Below the pieces are notes generated by a model. That model saw nothing but the letters and a program-made list of their open reading frames with translations. It had not been told where the DNA came from and did not search any database. A DNA stretch of 64,000 nucleotides, taken from Oscillospiraceae bacterium (GTDB taxonomy: Bacteria > Bacillota > Clostridia > Saccharofermentanales > Fastidiosipilaceae). The DNA lies in NCBI GenBank assembly GCA_029983685.1, contig JASBZA010000002.1, positions 62,001 to 126,000 of the forward strand. Direction: 5' to 3'. The position numbers and the translations under genes are program-made. Position 1 is the first letter of the stretch. Each line of letters begins with the position of its first letter. Below are positions 9,438-18,922 of the stretch, piece after piece.

Positions 9438-11096
9438 ATGAAACAGAATTTTACATTTGATATTTCTTTGAGTGTACTCAATCACTTAGGTAGAAATTTA
9501 TACCGAAATGTAATTACAATCTTAGGAGAAGCTATCTCAAACTCATGGGACGCAGATGCAAACAACGTATGGATAACGATTAACCGAGAGGATAATCGTA
9601 TGATTATACTCGATGATGGAATTGGCATGGATGAGAACGATTTCCAAAATAAATTTTTAAAAATAGGCTATTCCAAACGTCATGGACAAAACTTTACAAC
9701 CGAGAAAGGAAGACCTTTTATAGGCAGGAAAGGGATAGGCAAGTTAGCTTTACTCTCTTGTGCTAAGAAAGTACATATAGCAACCAAAACTCTAAAATCA
9801 GATATTGTTGGTGGTACAATTGATAACAACGACTTGGATGAAGCTATTAAAGATGATGTGAATTCTCAAGAGTATCAATTAAGTCCTCTAACCAAAGATG
9901 ATATATTCGCATCTCAAAATATTGAACACGGAACGTACATTTTATTTGAAGATATTAATGATGGAATAAAAAATACAGAAGCTTATATTAAAAAGCTGAT
10001 TGCTTTATACTTTAGATTCTCTTTACTAGATGAAAATTTCAATATTTATATTAATGATGAACTTATCGATGAACAACAATTGGATGAACTAGCTAATGAT
10101 ACACAGTTTCTGTGGAACATAAATCATCTGGAAGATCCTTTTTTAGATAGGTTACCTTCTTCTACAGAAAAGCGAACAATAAACTCAGATTTTAAAATTA
10201 AAGGGTATATTGCTTCCGTAAATAAACCTTCTGATTTGAAAATTCGTAATACTAAAGAGAAATTAACAATTGATCTTTTTGTAAATGGAAGACTACGAGA
10301 AAAGGATATTTTACGCCACTTCCCCACTTCACGAATTGTAGAAAATTATGTTTACGGTCAAATTCATTATGATGAGTTGGATTCAAGCGATTCGAAAGAT
10401 ATATTTACAAGCAGTCGAGAAGGAGTTATTTCTAATGATCCAAAATATGAGGCTTTTCTAAAAGAAATCGAAAAGCTCTTTATGACAATTATTGAAGAGT
10501 GGGATGAACTTCGACGAAAGCATGGTACTGATGGAGATCCTGATAACACTAGGATAACAGCTAAGGAGAGAAAAGCACAGGAGTTGTTTAACACTGCTTT
10601 CAATGAAATGAAATCTAAATATAAAGAAAAAGATAAATCCGAAGGTATGAGTAGTATCGTTCACTCATGGGTCCGTCAACTAGCAGAAGAAGCCACTTAC
10701 AACATATCATCATACACAGAATGCTTCATTGCCGAAAATTTATTGCGAAAATACATAAATCATAACAACATAGAACTTTCAAAAGAAGAAAAAAGTATCG
10801 CAGACAAATGGAGGAACAATGAAGACAAAAACAAGAGATTTGCCAATATTAGCTATCAAATCAGAACCTCAACAGATGATCTTTGCTATCTTGATATGGG
10901 TGATTTATCCACACTTATAGATAAGGGGAAAAACAGCGACAAACTTTCTCTAAGACGCTCCGCGACTATATATAAACCTGTTAGAGATGCAGTTGGGCAT
11001 ACAGCTATCATAACTCCGAATGCTCAAAAACAACTAAAAGTTGAAGTAGATAATATAAAAGCACGAGTAATGGACCTAATGGATGAAATAGAGTAA
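9438..11096 (+). CDS. GHKL (MORC/Hsp90-like) ATPase with C-terminal HEPN-type domain
   Basis: The 552-residue protein has the Bergerat ATP-binding fold at its N-terminus: N-box EAISNSWDADA (E31, N35), G1 box DDGIGMDE (59-66) and G2 box GRKGIGK (96-102). No histidine-kinase dimerisation region is seen. The C-terminal third (from about 400) is helical and ends with LDMGDLSTLI followed by VRDAVGHT, whose R516-x4-H521 spacing and polar residue after Arg fit the catalytic RX4-6H motif of HEPN RNases, most like the Swt1-type HEPN group. I chose the ATG at 9438, with GAAAGG ahead, over an upstream TTG at 9423. GHKL/MORC ATPases linked to methyltransferases are known in prokaryotic restriction loci; RNase effector activity here is an inference. 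Confidence 0.82.
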   Translation: MKQNFTFDISLSVLNHLGRNLYRNVITILGEAISNSWDADANNVWITINREDNRMIILDDGIGMDENDFQNKFLKIGYSKRHGQNFTTEKGRPFIGRKGIGKLALLSCAKKVHIATKTLKSDIVGGTIDNNDLDEAIKDDVNSQEYQLSPLTKDDIFASQNIEHGTYILFEDINDGIKNTEAYIKKLIALYFRFSLLDENFNIYINDELIDEQQLDELANDTQFLWNINHLEDPFLDRLPSSTEKRTINSDFKIKGYIASVNKPSDLKIRNTKEKLTIDLFVNGRLREKDILRHFPTSRIVENYVYGQIHYDELDSSDSKDIFTSSREGVISNDPKYEAFLKEIEKLFMTIIEEWDELRRKHGTDGDPDNTRITAKERKAQELFNTAFNEMKSKYKEKDKSEGMSSIVHSWVRQLAEEATYNISSYTECFIAENLLRKYINHNNIELSKEEKSIADKWRNNEDKNKRFANISYQIRTSTDDLCYLDMGDLSTLIDKGKNSDKLSLRRSATIYKPVRDAVGHTAIITPNAQKQLKVEVDNIKARVMDLMDEIE

Positions 11097-11150
11097 TTGC
11101 CTCCAACATTGCTGCCCCCCTAAATAGTTAAGAGGTTTGTCTGGAAAGGT

Positions 11151-12626
11151 CTACTCCTCCAAACCGAACCTCTTATAAAACTCCCGGGGCGCGTGATAGC
11201 GTACAAAGAGTTCTTGTAGTTTATCCTCCAACTCTTTTTGTTTGGCCGGGTTATGAACCGTGTGCCTTTGTTTAGGGTCGACCTTAATATCGTATAGCTT
11301 ATCCGGCATCTCGAACCAATGGTCGGATTCGCTCGCCGGGACTTTCAGAATTTTTGTATCGAGGTTGCCGCCGAAAACATCTTTATGCGTAACCAACTCG
11401 GCTTGGCTTAATTCATCTTGGCCAAAGGTAACGCGCATATGAGACGGGGCCAACGTGTAGTTATAGAGCTCGCCTTTGGCCCCTTTCAGTGGACTCTTGT
11501 ACAGAGCATGATGCCCATCGGATATGCCGATTTGGCCGCCAAAGCAACCGAAGAAGACTGCATCGTGTAATGTGGCATGGCCATCCGCTAAAGTGCTTAG
11601 CGGCAAGTCCACTGAGCCTTCCGGAGCCGGCAAATTGAAGAGCTCTGCCAGGGTCGGTGCAAGGTTTAAAGAACAGGCTAAGCGCTTCTCTCGGCTTCCC
11701 GGCTTGGGATTTCTCGGGTCGTGGATAAAGAAGGGTGTGTGGGTAATGGCTTCATAAGGTTCGGTGAAATTCTTGCCCATAAAGCCGTGCTCGCCTAATA
11801 AGAAGCCGTGGTCCGTATAAACAATTAAGGCGGTGTCTTCCCAGAGGTTCAAGCGGTCAAAGGTGTCCAGCAAGTTTCCCAGATAGTTATCAATCATGGA
11901 CACCATAGCACGGTAGCGTAGGCGAACATGTTCTTTGGCCGCCTCAGGATAAGTATCCTCTCCGTAATCCGGCCAATCAAAAGAAGGGCCATCGTAGTTG
12001 TCCTCATAGAGGTCCAGGTACTTATCCACCGTGTAAAAGGGTTCATGCGGACTAAAGGACTCAATCGTCAAGAACCAATTCTCTTGATTGTGGAAACGTT
12101 CGATGAAGTCGATACCTTTGGCAAAAGTCCGGTAGGCCGGAAGCTCTTCTTCCTTTTGCATGTGCTGACGGTTTATCCAATCGTGGTCAAAGTTGTTGGT
12201 ATGGGCTCGGCGGGAGAGGTTCTCGGGATAGTTCAGCTCACCAACGAAAGGCTTCCACAAGTCTCCCTGCTGGCCTCGGATAATTTCAAAACTGTCGTAT
12301 TCATTGAGGTAGCCGTATCCGCCGATCTCTAGATAATGAAAATGGTCGGTCACCATGTGGGTGTAAACACCTGACTTCTTGATGTTCCTTATAACAGACT
12401 CGTCAAAGGGTTCCAATGGTGACCAAGACCGATGTAAGAAATTGGGCTTTCCGGTATGCATTTCTCGCCTGGCCGGCATGCAGGGCATGGAGCAGGCATA
12501 GAAATTCTCGAATGTTGTTGTCTTCTCTCCTAACCTTAGGAAGTTAGGGGCATGGGTAATCTCATCTCCAAAGTTCGGTAAGTAGTCTTTGATAAGGGTG
12601 TCTAATAGTAGTAATACGGTTTTCAT
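11151..12626 (-). CDS. Sulfatase (formylglycine-dependent, Cys type)
   Basis: This 491-residue protein is an arylsulfatase-family enzyme. The activation signature C49-M-P-A-R53 is the CxPxR motif in which the Cys is turned into formylglycine. Metal-binding segments are visible near the start (LLLLD, D9) and in the middle (YTDHGFLLGEHG). No signal peptide is present, so it probably works in the cytoplasm on imported sulfated sugars or lipids. Cys-type sulfatases of anaerobes usually need a radical SAM maturase (anSME), which is not encoded in this window. It stands alone between the defence pair and the polysaccharide operon with its own promoter; the 54-base gap to the convergent ATPase gene has no clear terminator. 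Confidence 0.87.
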   Translation of the reverse strand: MKTVLLLLDTLIKDYLPNFGDEITHAPNFLRLGEKTTTFENFYACSMPCMPARREMHTGKPNFLHRSWSPLEPFDESVIRNIKKSGVYTHMVTDHFHYLEIGGYGYLNEYDSFEIIRGQQGDLWKPFVGELNYPENLSRRAHTNNFDHDWINRQHMQKEEELPAYRTFAKGIDFIERFHNQENWFLTIESFSPHEPFYTVDKYLDLYEDNYDGPSFDWPDYGEDTYPEAAKEHVRLRYRAMVSMIDNYLGNLLDTFDRLNLWEDTALIVYTDHGFLLGEHGFMGKNFTEPYEAITHTPFFIHDPRNPKPGSREKRLACSLNLAPTLAELFNLPAPEGSVDLPLSTLADGHATLHDAVFFGCFGGQIGISDGHHALYKSPLKGAKGELYNYTLAPSHMRVTFGQDELSQAELVTHKDVFGGNLDTKILKVPASESDHWFEMPDKLYDIKVDPKQRHTVHNPAKQKELEDKLQELFVRYHAPREFYKRFGLEE

Positions 12627-12663
12627 GGGAGCTCCTTGTCTAAGTGTTCCGGGTGGAGATGAG

Positions 12664-12672
12664 ATTATAGCA
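12664..12672 (-). promoter_or_regulatory. Extended -10 promoter of the sulfatase gene
   Basis: On the minus strand TGCTATAAT, an extended -10 with perfect TATAAT, lies about 38 bases before the sulfatase ATG. The -35 region is poor, as is common for extended -10 promoters. Confidence 0.5.
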
Positions 12673-12740
12673 TTCTAATACTTTGAGATAATCTGTTTAG
12701 CGTTAGATTTCATATCGCTTCTCAGGTCGGAAAATATCCA

Positions 12741-13628
12741 CTAAAAATCTCTTAAAAGATTGCGCTCAAGGCTAAGACAAATTTGAGGATCTTCGTCCCA
12801 ATCAAATTTCCTGGCGAACATATACTCTGAGTTAAGTAATTCATCATAATCTGCTAAGGTAAAGGTATGTGGCCTTCCTCTATTCCAATCAATATAACGC
12901 ATGCAACTCAAATAGTTGCCCTGACTATTTTTTAAGAAAAGTTTGTCATAAAATGGTGTACTTTCTACTAACATTTGCAAGAACATTTCATCTGCACAAC
13001 GTGTATATCTAAAGTGCTTATTAATCCAAACCTCATTTTCCAAGACAAACTTCGCTAAATCTCCAGTAATGCTAAACCAATTAGCTCCCATTGCAATGGG
13101 CCTTTCTATATTCCTTGTTCGATCTACCCCGCATATCCCTTGCAATCGTACCAAAACTGTCTGCAAAAAACTTAAGAATCCTCTTGATCTACCCACCCTG
13201 TCTTGAAATAACCAATATGTGGCAACTCGTTTTTTAGCAACCTCCCCCATAGCATCTGTGCTGTAATGAACAAATTCTTTTCCTTGATTTTTAGCAAAAA
13301 AGTTATAAATTTTATCTGCTGGATGTAAAGGCAAATCTTGCCCAGATAGAAGGTGATAATAATTATATTCTCCTGTCTGCATTGCCTTTTTAAGTAGAAG
13401 AAGTTCACAATTAATCTGACTCCATCCACCCCATGTTATATTCGTGCGATCTGTAAAATACAAATTAGAATGATTCGTGATACCCTCAAAATCATCTGGA
13501 CAAAAGTTCTTTGCTGTAGCATCAATATGAATAAAAATATCATGATAAGGATAATCAAGAAGTCTAATAATTTTTTTTAGGAGTTCAAATTGATGATACG
13601 CCATTATCAAATATACATGTTTTTTCAT
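12741..13628 (-). CDS. GT14 (core-2/I-branching type) glycosyltransferase
   Basis: The 295-residue protein begins KKHVYLIMAYHQFELLKKII and continues with YHDIFIHIDA, the opening of the Core-2/I-branching enzyme family (CAZy GT14), which in bacteria includes xylosyl- and GlcNAc-type transferases of surface glycans. YYHLLSGQDLPLHP is the family's most diagnostic segment. It is cytoplasmic with no membrane helix. Its start overlaps the stop of the upstream flippase gene by 4 bp (ATGA), so it is the last gene of the polysaccharide operon. It likely adds a branch sugar to the repeat unit; donor and acceptor are unknown. Confidence 0.85.
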   Translation of the reverse strand: MKKHVYLIMAYHQFELLKKIIRLLDYPYHDIFIHIDATAKNFCPDDFEGITNHSNLYFTDRTNITWGGWSQINCELLLLKKAMQTGEYNYYHLLSGQDLPLHPADKIYNFFAKNQGKEFVHYSTDAMGEVAKKRVATYWLFQDRVGRSRGFLSFLQTVLVRLQGICGVDRTRNIERPIAMGANWFSITGDLAKFVLENEVWINKHFRYTRCADEMFLQMLVESTPFYDKLFLKNSQGNYLSCMRYIDWNRGRPHTFTLADYDELLNSEYMFARKFDWDEDPQICLSLERNLLRDF

Positions 13629-15175
13629 AACTTCCTATGCTTTCCCTCTCTAAGTCCAAGTATCACACTACCGAACATATCCTTAAGTGCTTGAAATTCT
13701 TTTGTTTTCCTATATGTCAACATAAATACTCCATTAGGAATCAACAGACAAGCCAAGCATTTCAAGACAAAGTTTAGGAAGATAAATTCAGTTGTAATAA
13801 AGCTGCAAACTAAAACTGTTACACTTCCGCATAGTAAAAACATACCTATTTCAGATAAGAAAAGTTTCAGAAAATCCCAGGTTGACCTATTCAAACAATA
13901 CTTAAAGACGACATGGCCTTCGACCCAGATATTTACAAAGATTTCAGTTATAGTAGTACCTAAAAACACTCCTATAATACCAAACTTTTTTGCTATCATA
14001 ATGGAAGTAGTTAAATTCACTAGTGCAGCTATTACTGGCTTGTAACGGTCATGCCATGCCAACCCATATGCTTCTTTAAAAGTCAGTCCGGTTCTTCTAA
14101 TTGTATTGAGATAAAAATTGACTACAAGAACAAGCAAAATGTCCTTGCTAAGTAGATAATCTTTACCTAGCCAAAGAGTCTCCACAAAAGGATTCATAAG
14201 TACAAACAAACTGATTCCACAAAACGACGCTAACCAAGAATTAATAAATTGAATTTTGCGATATAGCTCATTTGCTTTAGTTGGTGTTTCCTGAGCTCCA
14301 AAATTACCGATACTTGCGGTTAAACTAGAAAAAAAACTACCTGTAACACTTTTAATTGCAAAGAATATCATTTGATAATTAGAGTATAAACCCAAGAAAA
14401 GTAAACCAAAAAATTTAGATATAAGTAAATTATCCGTCGAATCTACTGCAATCCCTCCAACACGATGGAGTATCATAGCTTTAATATTACGAACTACTTC
14501 ATGCATAATGTAATCAGGTAACTTAGTATCTACTTTTTCTTTAAGCCAAGGGAATTCTCTATCTGCTTTGCGAGAAAGGATTAAATTTTCAGAAAAAGTT
14601 GAAAGGATTTGTAATCCCAGGAACAAGAAATAATTTGACGTAAACGCCAGAACTAGAATTTGAAGTCCATTCATAACTATAAATGCAATCGTATGAACTG
14701 CTACTATCCAATAATGATTCTGACTTGCTGTAATTAAGGAACGCTTATAAGAAAAGAAATAAGAAATAGAGGTGTTTAAAACAAATAAAATATAAATCCA
14801 GTGAATTCCTTTTATAGAATTTGGTACTTCTTTAATAAAAATAGTAATAAAAGGTGATATTGCTAAGCCTGCAATTAAGACTACAGAGCCAATTACAAGA
14901 TAAGCTTTTCTAAAAATTTGCATGAGTGCCTGGCAAACCGGTATGTCATTCTCTGCTAAAGGTTTATACAGGCTAAAGGTTATAGCAGGACCAATACCTA
15001 GTTCAGCTAGCGATAGAACGGTCAGAATACTTGTAAATAGACCATTTACCCCCAAATATTCATCAGCAAGGAACATCACAAAGATTTTCCGTGCAACGAA
15101 ACCTATAAGGATAACCAAAACTTGACCTATTGCAGCAACTGTAACGTTGCGAATTGATTTCGAAGTTCTAGACAA
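13625..15175 (-). CDS. Wzx-like polysaccharide flippase (MATE/MOP superfamily)
   Basis: This 516-residue, strongly hydrophobic protein with roughly 12-14 predicted membrane segments carries an N-terminal SIRNVTVAAIGQVLVILIGF and the FLADEYLGVNGLF segment typical of Wzx/RfbX-type transporters. It would flip lipid-linked repeat units to the outer face for polymerisation. The start codon is TTG, preceded by AGGAG at 7 bases; no nearby ATG fits better. It lies directly downstream of the polymerase fusion gene, so exporter and polymerase are made together. Confidence 0.85.
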   Translation of the reverse strand: MSRTSKSIRNVTVAAIGQVLVILIGFVARKIFVMFLADEYLGVNGLFTSILTVLSLAELGIGPAITFSLYKPLAENDIPVCQALMQIFRKAYLVIGSVVLIAGLAISPFITIFIKEVPNSIKGIHWIYILFVLNTSISYFFSYKRSLITASQNHYWIVAVHTIAFIVMNGLQILVLAFTSNYFLFLGLQILSTFSENLILSRKADREFPWLKEKVDTKLPDYIMHEVVRNIKAMILHRVGGIAVDSTDNLLISKFFGLLFLGLYSNYQMIFFAIKSVTGSFFSSLTASIGNFGAQETPTKANELYRKIQFINSWLASFCGISLFVLMNPFVETLWLGKDYLLSKDILLVLVVNFYLNTIRRTGLTFKEAYGLAWHDRYKPVIAALVNLTTSIMIAKKFGIIGVFLGTTITEIFVNIWVEGHVVFKYCLNRSTWDFLKLFLSEIGMFLLCGSVTVLVCSFITTEFIFLNFVLKCLACLLIPNGVFMLTYRKTKEFQALKDMFGSVILGLREGKHRKL

Positions 15176-15225
15176 TTATATGCTCCTATTCTAGGCATAA
15201 TTCAGTTTTACTATAAAAGCTTCGT

Positions 15226-17772
15226 CTAAAGTTCATAAATATGTAAAAGAATTTTTGCCGAGTTGGAATTATCATATCCCATTTCTTTTAGTTTAAAGGC
15301 AGCTTCTCCAAACGCAGGCCTCTGCATATTACAGCACCGCAAAATTTCGTCCGTCCAAACGTCTAGCGTTGCGTTTAAAGGAACGTAAGAAACAAGCCCT
15401 AAATTTATATCAACTTCTCGTGTAATCGTATCTGATAAAACACACGGTACATTCACTGCTTGTGCCTCTATTACACTCCCAGGAGCTCCCTCACGAACAG
15501 ATGGTAAAACAAAGACATCAAAGATTTGCAGCAAGTCATTTACATCTGCCCTTATTCCTGTAAATATCACTTTTTCTGCGAAATTATTCTCATACACATA
15601 GTTTTTTGCTTCTGCGTCCCCTTCATCATCACCGACTATTATAAGAGTCGATTCTGGGTGCTTTTTTAAAAACTCATGAAATACTTTAACAAGAAAAATA
15701 TGATTTTTCACAGGTCTGGCATTACCAACTGTTCCAATTACATAGTCTCCTGGTTTGATTTCTAAAGATTGCAGTAACACTAGTTTCTGCTCAGCAGTTA
15801 TCTCAACAAACTGACTTACATCTATTGCATTAGGTAAAAAATAAGTTTTAAATCTCTTGTAGGAAAAATCTCCAAAAGCAAATTCTGCAGCTTCTTTGCT
15901 ACAATATATTCTAGCATTTGAAAAAACATTTGTGATTAATCGGTTTACACGTTTTGAATACACACTCTTATTGTCTGCGCTAGAATTTCGAGCATGTGCT
16001 ATTCGCATTGGAACATTATTAAGCCATGAAATATACATCGGTAAAGCTGAAAAAGCACCTGCATGGCAATGCACAATTCTATAATTATTTTCTTGTATCA
16101 TTTCTGACCATTGATTAAAATATTCAACAATACCAATACTTCTCCAAGAAGTGACTGAAAAGACTTTTCCGCCTAATGTAAGAATCTCATTGTAATAAAA
16201 ATGTTTTTCTGCATTATCTGATGTAACCGCAAAATCAAAAACTACTTTTTCTTTATCTAGTCTGCGGAAAATATCCATCATACGGGATTCTGCTCCACCT
16301 TTATTTAATGATGAAAAAACTTGAAGTACTCGTTTAGGCTGTTCTGGAATAGAAGCAAGACTTGTCTTCTCGAGACTCACCACATAGCTAAAGCCTATAA
16401 TTGCAAAAAATAATGGCATATTCAGTAGATCGTTCAACAGAGAAACAACCATTAAGGAAAAAAGCATTGCTTGAATAGCCACATTTTTGTGTTTTTTTCT
16501 CCAATATAACAAACGTGCATTAATAATGACTAGCAATAAAGTGAAAAAAACGAAGCCAAGAATGCCATATCTAAACATCATATAGATTAATGTATTATGC
16601 GGATCTCTAATCTCGCCAAACAGAATCGGACGATCTACGAGACTGTTATCCGTCCCTATTACAAAATATTTTGGAAGAATTCTTAAATATTCCGACCAGA
16701 TTTGCAAGCGTAAGTTATGTTTAATCGATGATTTACCATCGCTACTCATCATAAATCGATTCAAAAAATGATTCCACATTTCTGCCATCTCGTTATTAGA
16801 AGAAGACATTTCGTCTTCTGATTCTGAGTGATCGAGTGGAGGTTCAATAGTTTCCTCATCCGAATTATCGAGTGGAGGTTCAATAGTTTCCTCATCTAAA
16901 TTATCGAGTGGAGGTTCAATAGTTTCCTCATCTGAGTTATCTAATATTTTCTCACCCGGTATTGTCAATGATAAATCACTACCAATAGTCAGCTCTAGAT
17001 TCTCCATTCTCGTTGGACACAACAAAAGGAAAGCAAAGCCAAGTACTAAAAAAAAGACTCCTAACGATACCCATAATTGTTTCCAATAAATTTGTCGTAT
17101 TTTTCTCATCGAAAAAATGATAATTATAAGCAAACTTATAAAAGTTGAAATAACAGCCGTACGTGAAGCAGTCAGAAGAATAGCTGCTACAGAAAATGCG
17201 CCATTAAAAATCCATAACATCTTAAGTGGCATATGTGAGAATAATAAATATAATGAAGAAAAAAATGCTGTTATTGAATAAATTCCTAAGATATTGGGAT
17301 TAGGATATGCCCCCATAAAACGCAAGACACCCATATCAAACAAAAAATGTTTGCGATACACTATAATAAGTAACACATTAATAACATTTAACAATCCGAG
17401 TAATATCGGTAAGATTTTTCTCTGGTTTAAGATCAGACCAAAAATCATAAATCCATATGCAGCAAAAATCACAATTTGATAAACCGTAAAAAATGTAATT
17501 TCTTGGCCATTTTTTAACTCCATTACATATTTCCACGTAGAAATTAATGTAATAGTAGCTAGAAATAAAACATACCAGATACCTTTACGGACTGTGTACA
17601 AAAATTCTCCTGCGGATACTAAATAAGCAAAAGAAGTTACGCAAAACAATGTTGCAACTATAAGAAAAATTTGAAAAGAGTAGGGGATTACAATTGCACC
17701 AACGAGTGGAACCAATACCATACTAATCAAAAGAAATATAATACTGATACGCCCTAACCATTTTTCTATCAT
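15226..17772 (-). CDS. Wzy-like polymerase fused to a GT4 glycosyltransferase
   Basis: This 848-residue fusion has an N-terminal half (about 1-470) of ten or more membrane helices with a large extracytoplasmic loop, as in O-antigen ligase/polymerase (Wzy/WaaL) proteins. From about residue 480 it becomes a soluble GT4 glycosyltransferase: VLQVFSSLNKGGAESRMMD, then VIGTVGNARPVKNH and the donor-site segment REGAPGSVIEAQA. The reading frame runs through the junction without a stop. The big loop holds an acidic 12-residue repeat encoded by three 36-bp units (16831-16938, residues about 279-314). Polymerase and glycosyltransferase are normally separate genes, so this may tie polymerisation to unit assembly. 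ATG follows AAGGATG. Confidence 0.85.
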   Translation of the reverse strand: MIEKWLGRISIIFLLISMVLVPLVGAIVIPYSFQIFLIVATLFCVTSFAYLVSAGEFLYTVRKGIWYVLFLATITLISTWKYVMELKNGQEITFFTVYQIVIFAAYGFMIFGLILNQRKILPILLGLLNVINVLLIIVYRKHFLFDMGVLRFMGAYPNPNILGIYSITAFFSSLYLLFSHMPLKMLWIFNGAFSVAAILLTASRTAVISTFISLLIIIIFSMRKIRQIYWKQLWVSLGVFFLVLGFAFLLLCPTRMENLELTIGSDLSLTIPGEKILDNSDEETIEPPLDNLDEETIEPPLDNSDEETIEPPLDHSESEDEMSSSNNEMAEMWNHFLNRFMMSSDGKSSIKHNLRLQIWSEYLRILPKYFVIGTDNSLVDRPILFGEIRDPHNTLIYMMFRYGILGFVFFTLLLVIINARLLYWRKKHKNVAIQAMLFSLMVVSLLNDLLNMPLFFAIIGFSYVVSLEKTSLASIPEQPKRVLQVFSSLNKGGAESRMMDIFRRLDKEKVVFDFAVTSDNAEKHFYYNEILTLGGKVFSVTSWRSIGIVEYFNQWSEMIQENNYRIVHCHAGAFSALPMYISWLNNVPMRIAHARNSSADNKSVYSKRVNRLITNVFSNARIYCSKEAAEFAFGDFSYKRFKTYFLPNAIDVSQFVEITAEQKLVLLQSLEIKPGDYVIGTVGNARPVKNHIFLVKVFHEFLKKHPESTLIIVGDDEGDAEAKNYVYENNFAEKVIFTGIRADVNDLLQIFDVFVLPSVREGAPGSVIEAQAVNVPCVLSDTITREVDINLGLVSYVPLNATLDVWTDEILRCCNMQRPAFGEAAFKLKEMGYDNSNSAKILLHIYEL
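16831..16938. repeat. Three tandem 36-bp in-frame repeats inside the polymerase gene
   Basis: Three near-identical 36-bp units start at 16831, 16867 and 16903; they differ only at a few bases near the unit ends. Each encodes 12 residues of the type SDEETIEPPLDN, so copy-number change would keep the frame and alter the length of the acidic extracytoplasmic loop. The units are contiguous and coding, not a CRISPR array. Confidence 0.92.
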
Positions 17773-17787
17773 ATTCTAGACATCCTT

Positions 17788-18918
17788 CTATTTCTCCAAA
17801 AGTCTACTATACTGCTCAATCAGCTGATGTATAACCTGTGAAGATGAAAACTCATTCTGAACGAGCGTATACGCATTAGAAGCTATATTCTTGAGCTCTT
17901 CATCAGAAGTATTATATGCACGTAATAACGCATTAGCAAAAGCATCTCCATCCTTTGCGGGATGTAAAAATCCGGTCTGCCCTTCTCTAACAAATTCCGG
18001 TACACCACCTACGCTAGAAGCTACCACAATTTTATTGAGTAGCATAGCTTCTAACAACACATTAGGTGTTCCTTCTGCATCTGAAGGGAGCACAACCATA
18101 CCGCACTCAGAAACAGCGTTCACAATATCAGATTGATACCCTTCAATGATAGCTAGAGACTCTAGATTATATCTATTAATAGTGTCTTTAATAATGTCTA
18201 GTCTATGATGATCTTCTTTAGTTGTACCAAAACCAGGTACACTTCCGATTAAGTGAGCAATAATAGAATATCCTTTATTGCGAAGAACTTTCAATCCTTC
18301 AAGAAGCACGTCATGACCTTTGAAATCAACAAAATTTGCAATCATCGTAATATGTCCATTTTTATAAGGACAAGTTTTTATTGGTGAATTTAACTCTCGA
18401 ACAGCGTTATGAACAACTGCAATTTTTCTCATACTGATATGGGTGCGCGATCTCATTTCTCGAACGTTAAATTCATTAATAGAAATATATTTATTAACGA
18501 GAAAGTCAGTAAGAAATCCCGCTACATGATAACAGTTCTTTTTGAAAGGGGAGATATGAGAGCAGTCAATATAGGTATGAACTCGAAAAACATGTATCAG
18601 GGAAGGCATAAATAATTTTGCCAATCTGCAATAAAAACTTTCTTTTAACATATGTGATTGAACAATATATATATGCTTCTTCTTGCATAAAGCTTTTATC
18701 TTTTTTGCAGTTTTTAGATAGCTATGAAAAGATGCTAAGGTCACATGTGCACCTCTTTGGCGAAGACTATCTGCTAGCGGCGATTCTACGTCACTCAAAA
18801 AGTATACCTGCCATCCAGCTGAGATAAGTCCGGATGTAATATTCTCAATTTGATGCTCAATTCCCCCAAACCCTTTATATTGACGGATAATTAAAAGGCG
18901 CTTTTCTAATTTCACCAT
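17788..18918 (-). CDS. GT4-family glycosyltransferase
   Basis: This 376-residue GT-B enzyme shows an N-terminal acceptor domain with GFGGIEHQIENI (the GGxE loop) and a C-terminal donor domain with MIANFVDFKGHDVLLEG, then PSDAEGTPNVLLEAMLLN, the E-x7-E motif of GT4 retaining transferases. It is soluble and expected on the inner membrane face. It starts 4 bases after the stop of the upstream GT2 gene and is followed closely by the polymerase fusion. It probably adds one sugar to the lipid-linked repeat unit; specificity cannot be read. Confidence 0.88.
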   Translation of the reverse strand: MVKLEKRLLIIRQYKGFGGIEHQIENITSGLISAGWQVYFLSDVESPLADSLRQRGAHVTLASFHSYLKTAKKIKALCKKKHIYIVQSHMLKESFYCRLAKLFMPSLIHVFRVHTYIDCSHISPFKKNCYHVAGFLTDFLVNKYISINEFNVREMRSRTHISMRKIAVVHNAVRELNSPIKTCPYKNGHITMIANFVDFKGHDVLLEGLKVLRNKGYSIIAHLIGSVPGFGTTKEDHHRLDIIKDTINRYNLESLAIIEGYQSDIVNAVSECGMVVLPSDAEGTPNVLLEAMLLNKIVVASSVGGVPEFVREGQTGFLHPAKDGDAFANALLRAYNTSDEELKNIASNAYTLVQNEFSSSQVIHQLIEQYSRLLEK

Positions 18919-18922
18919 CCTC

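Noticed and set aside
16831..16938. 36-bp repeats as a possible CRISPR array
   Set aside because: The units are contiguous without spacers, in frame within a gene, and no cas gene is near.
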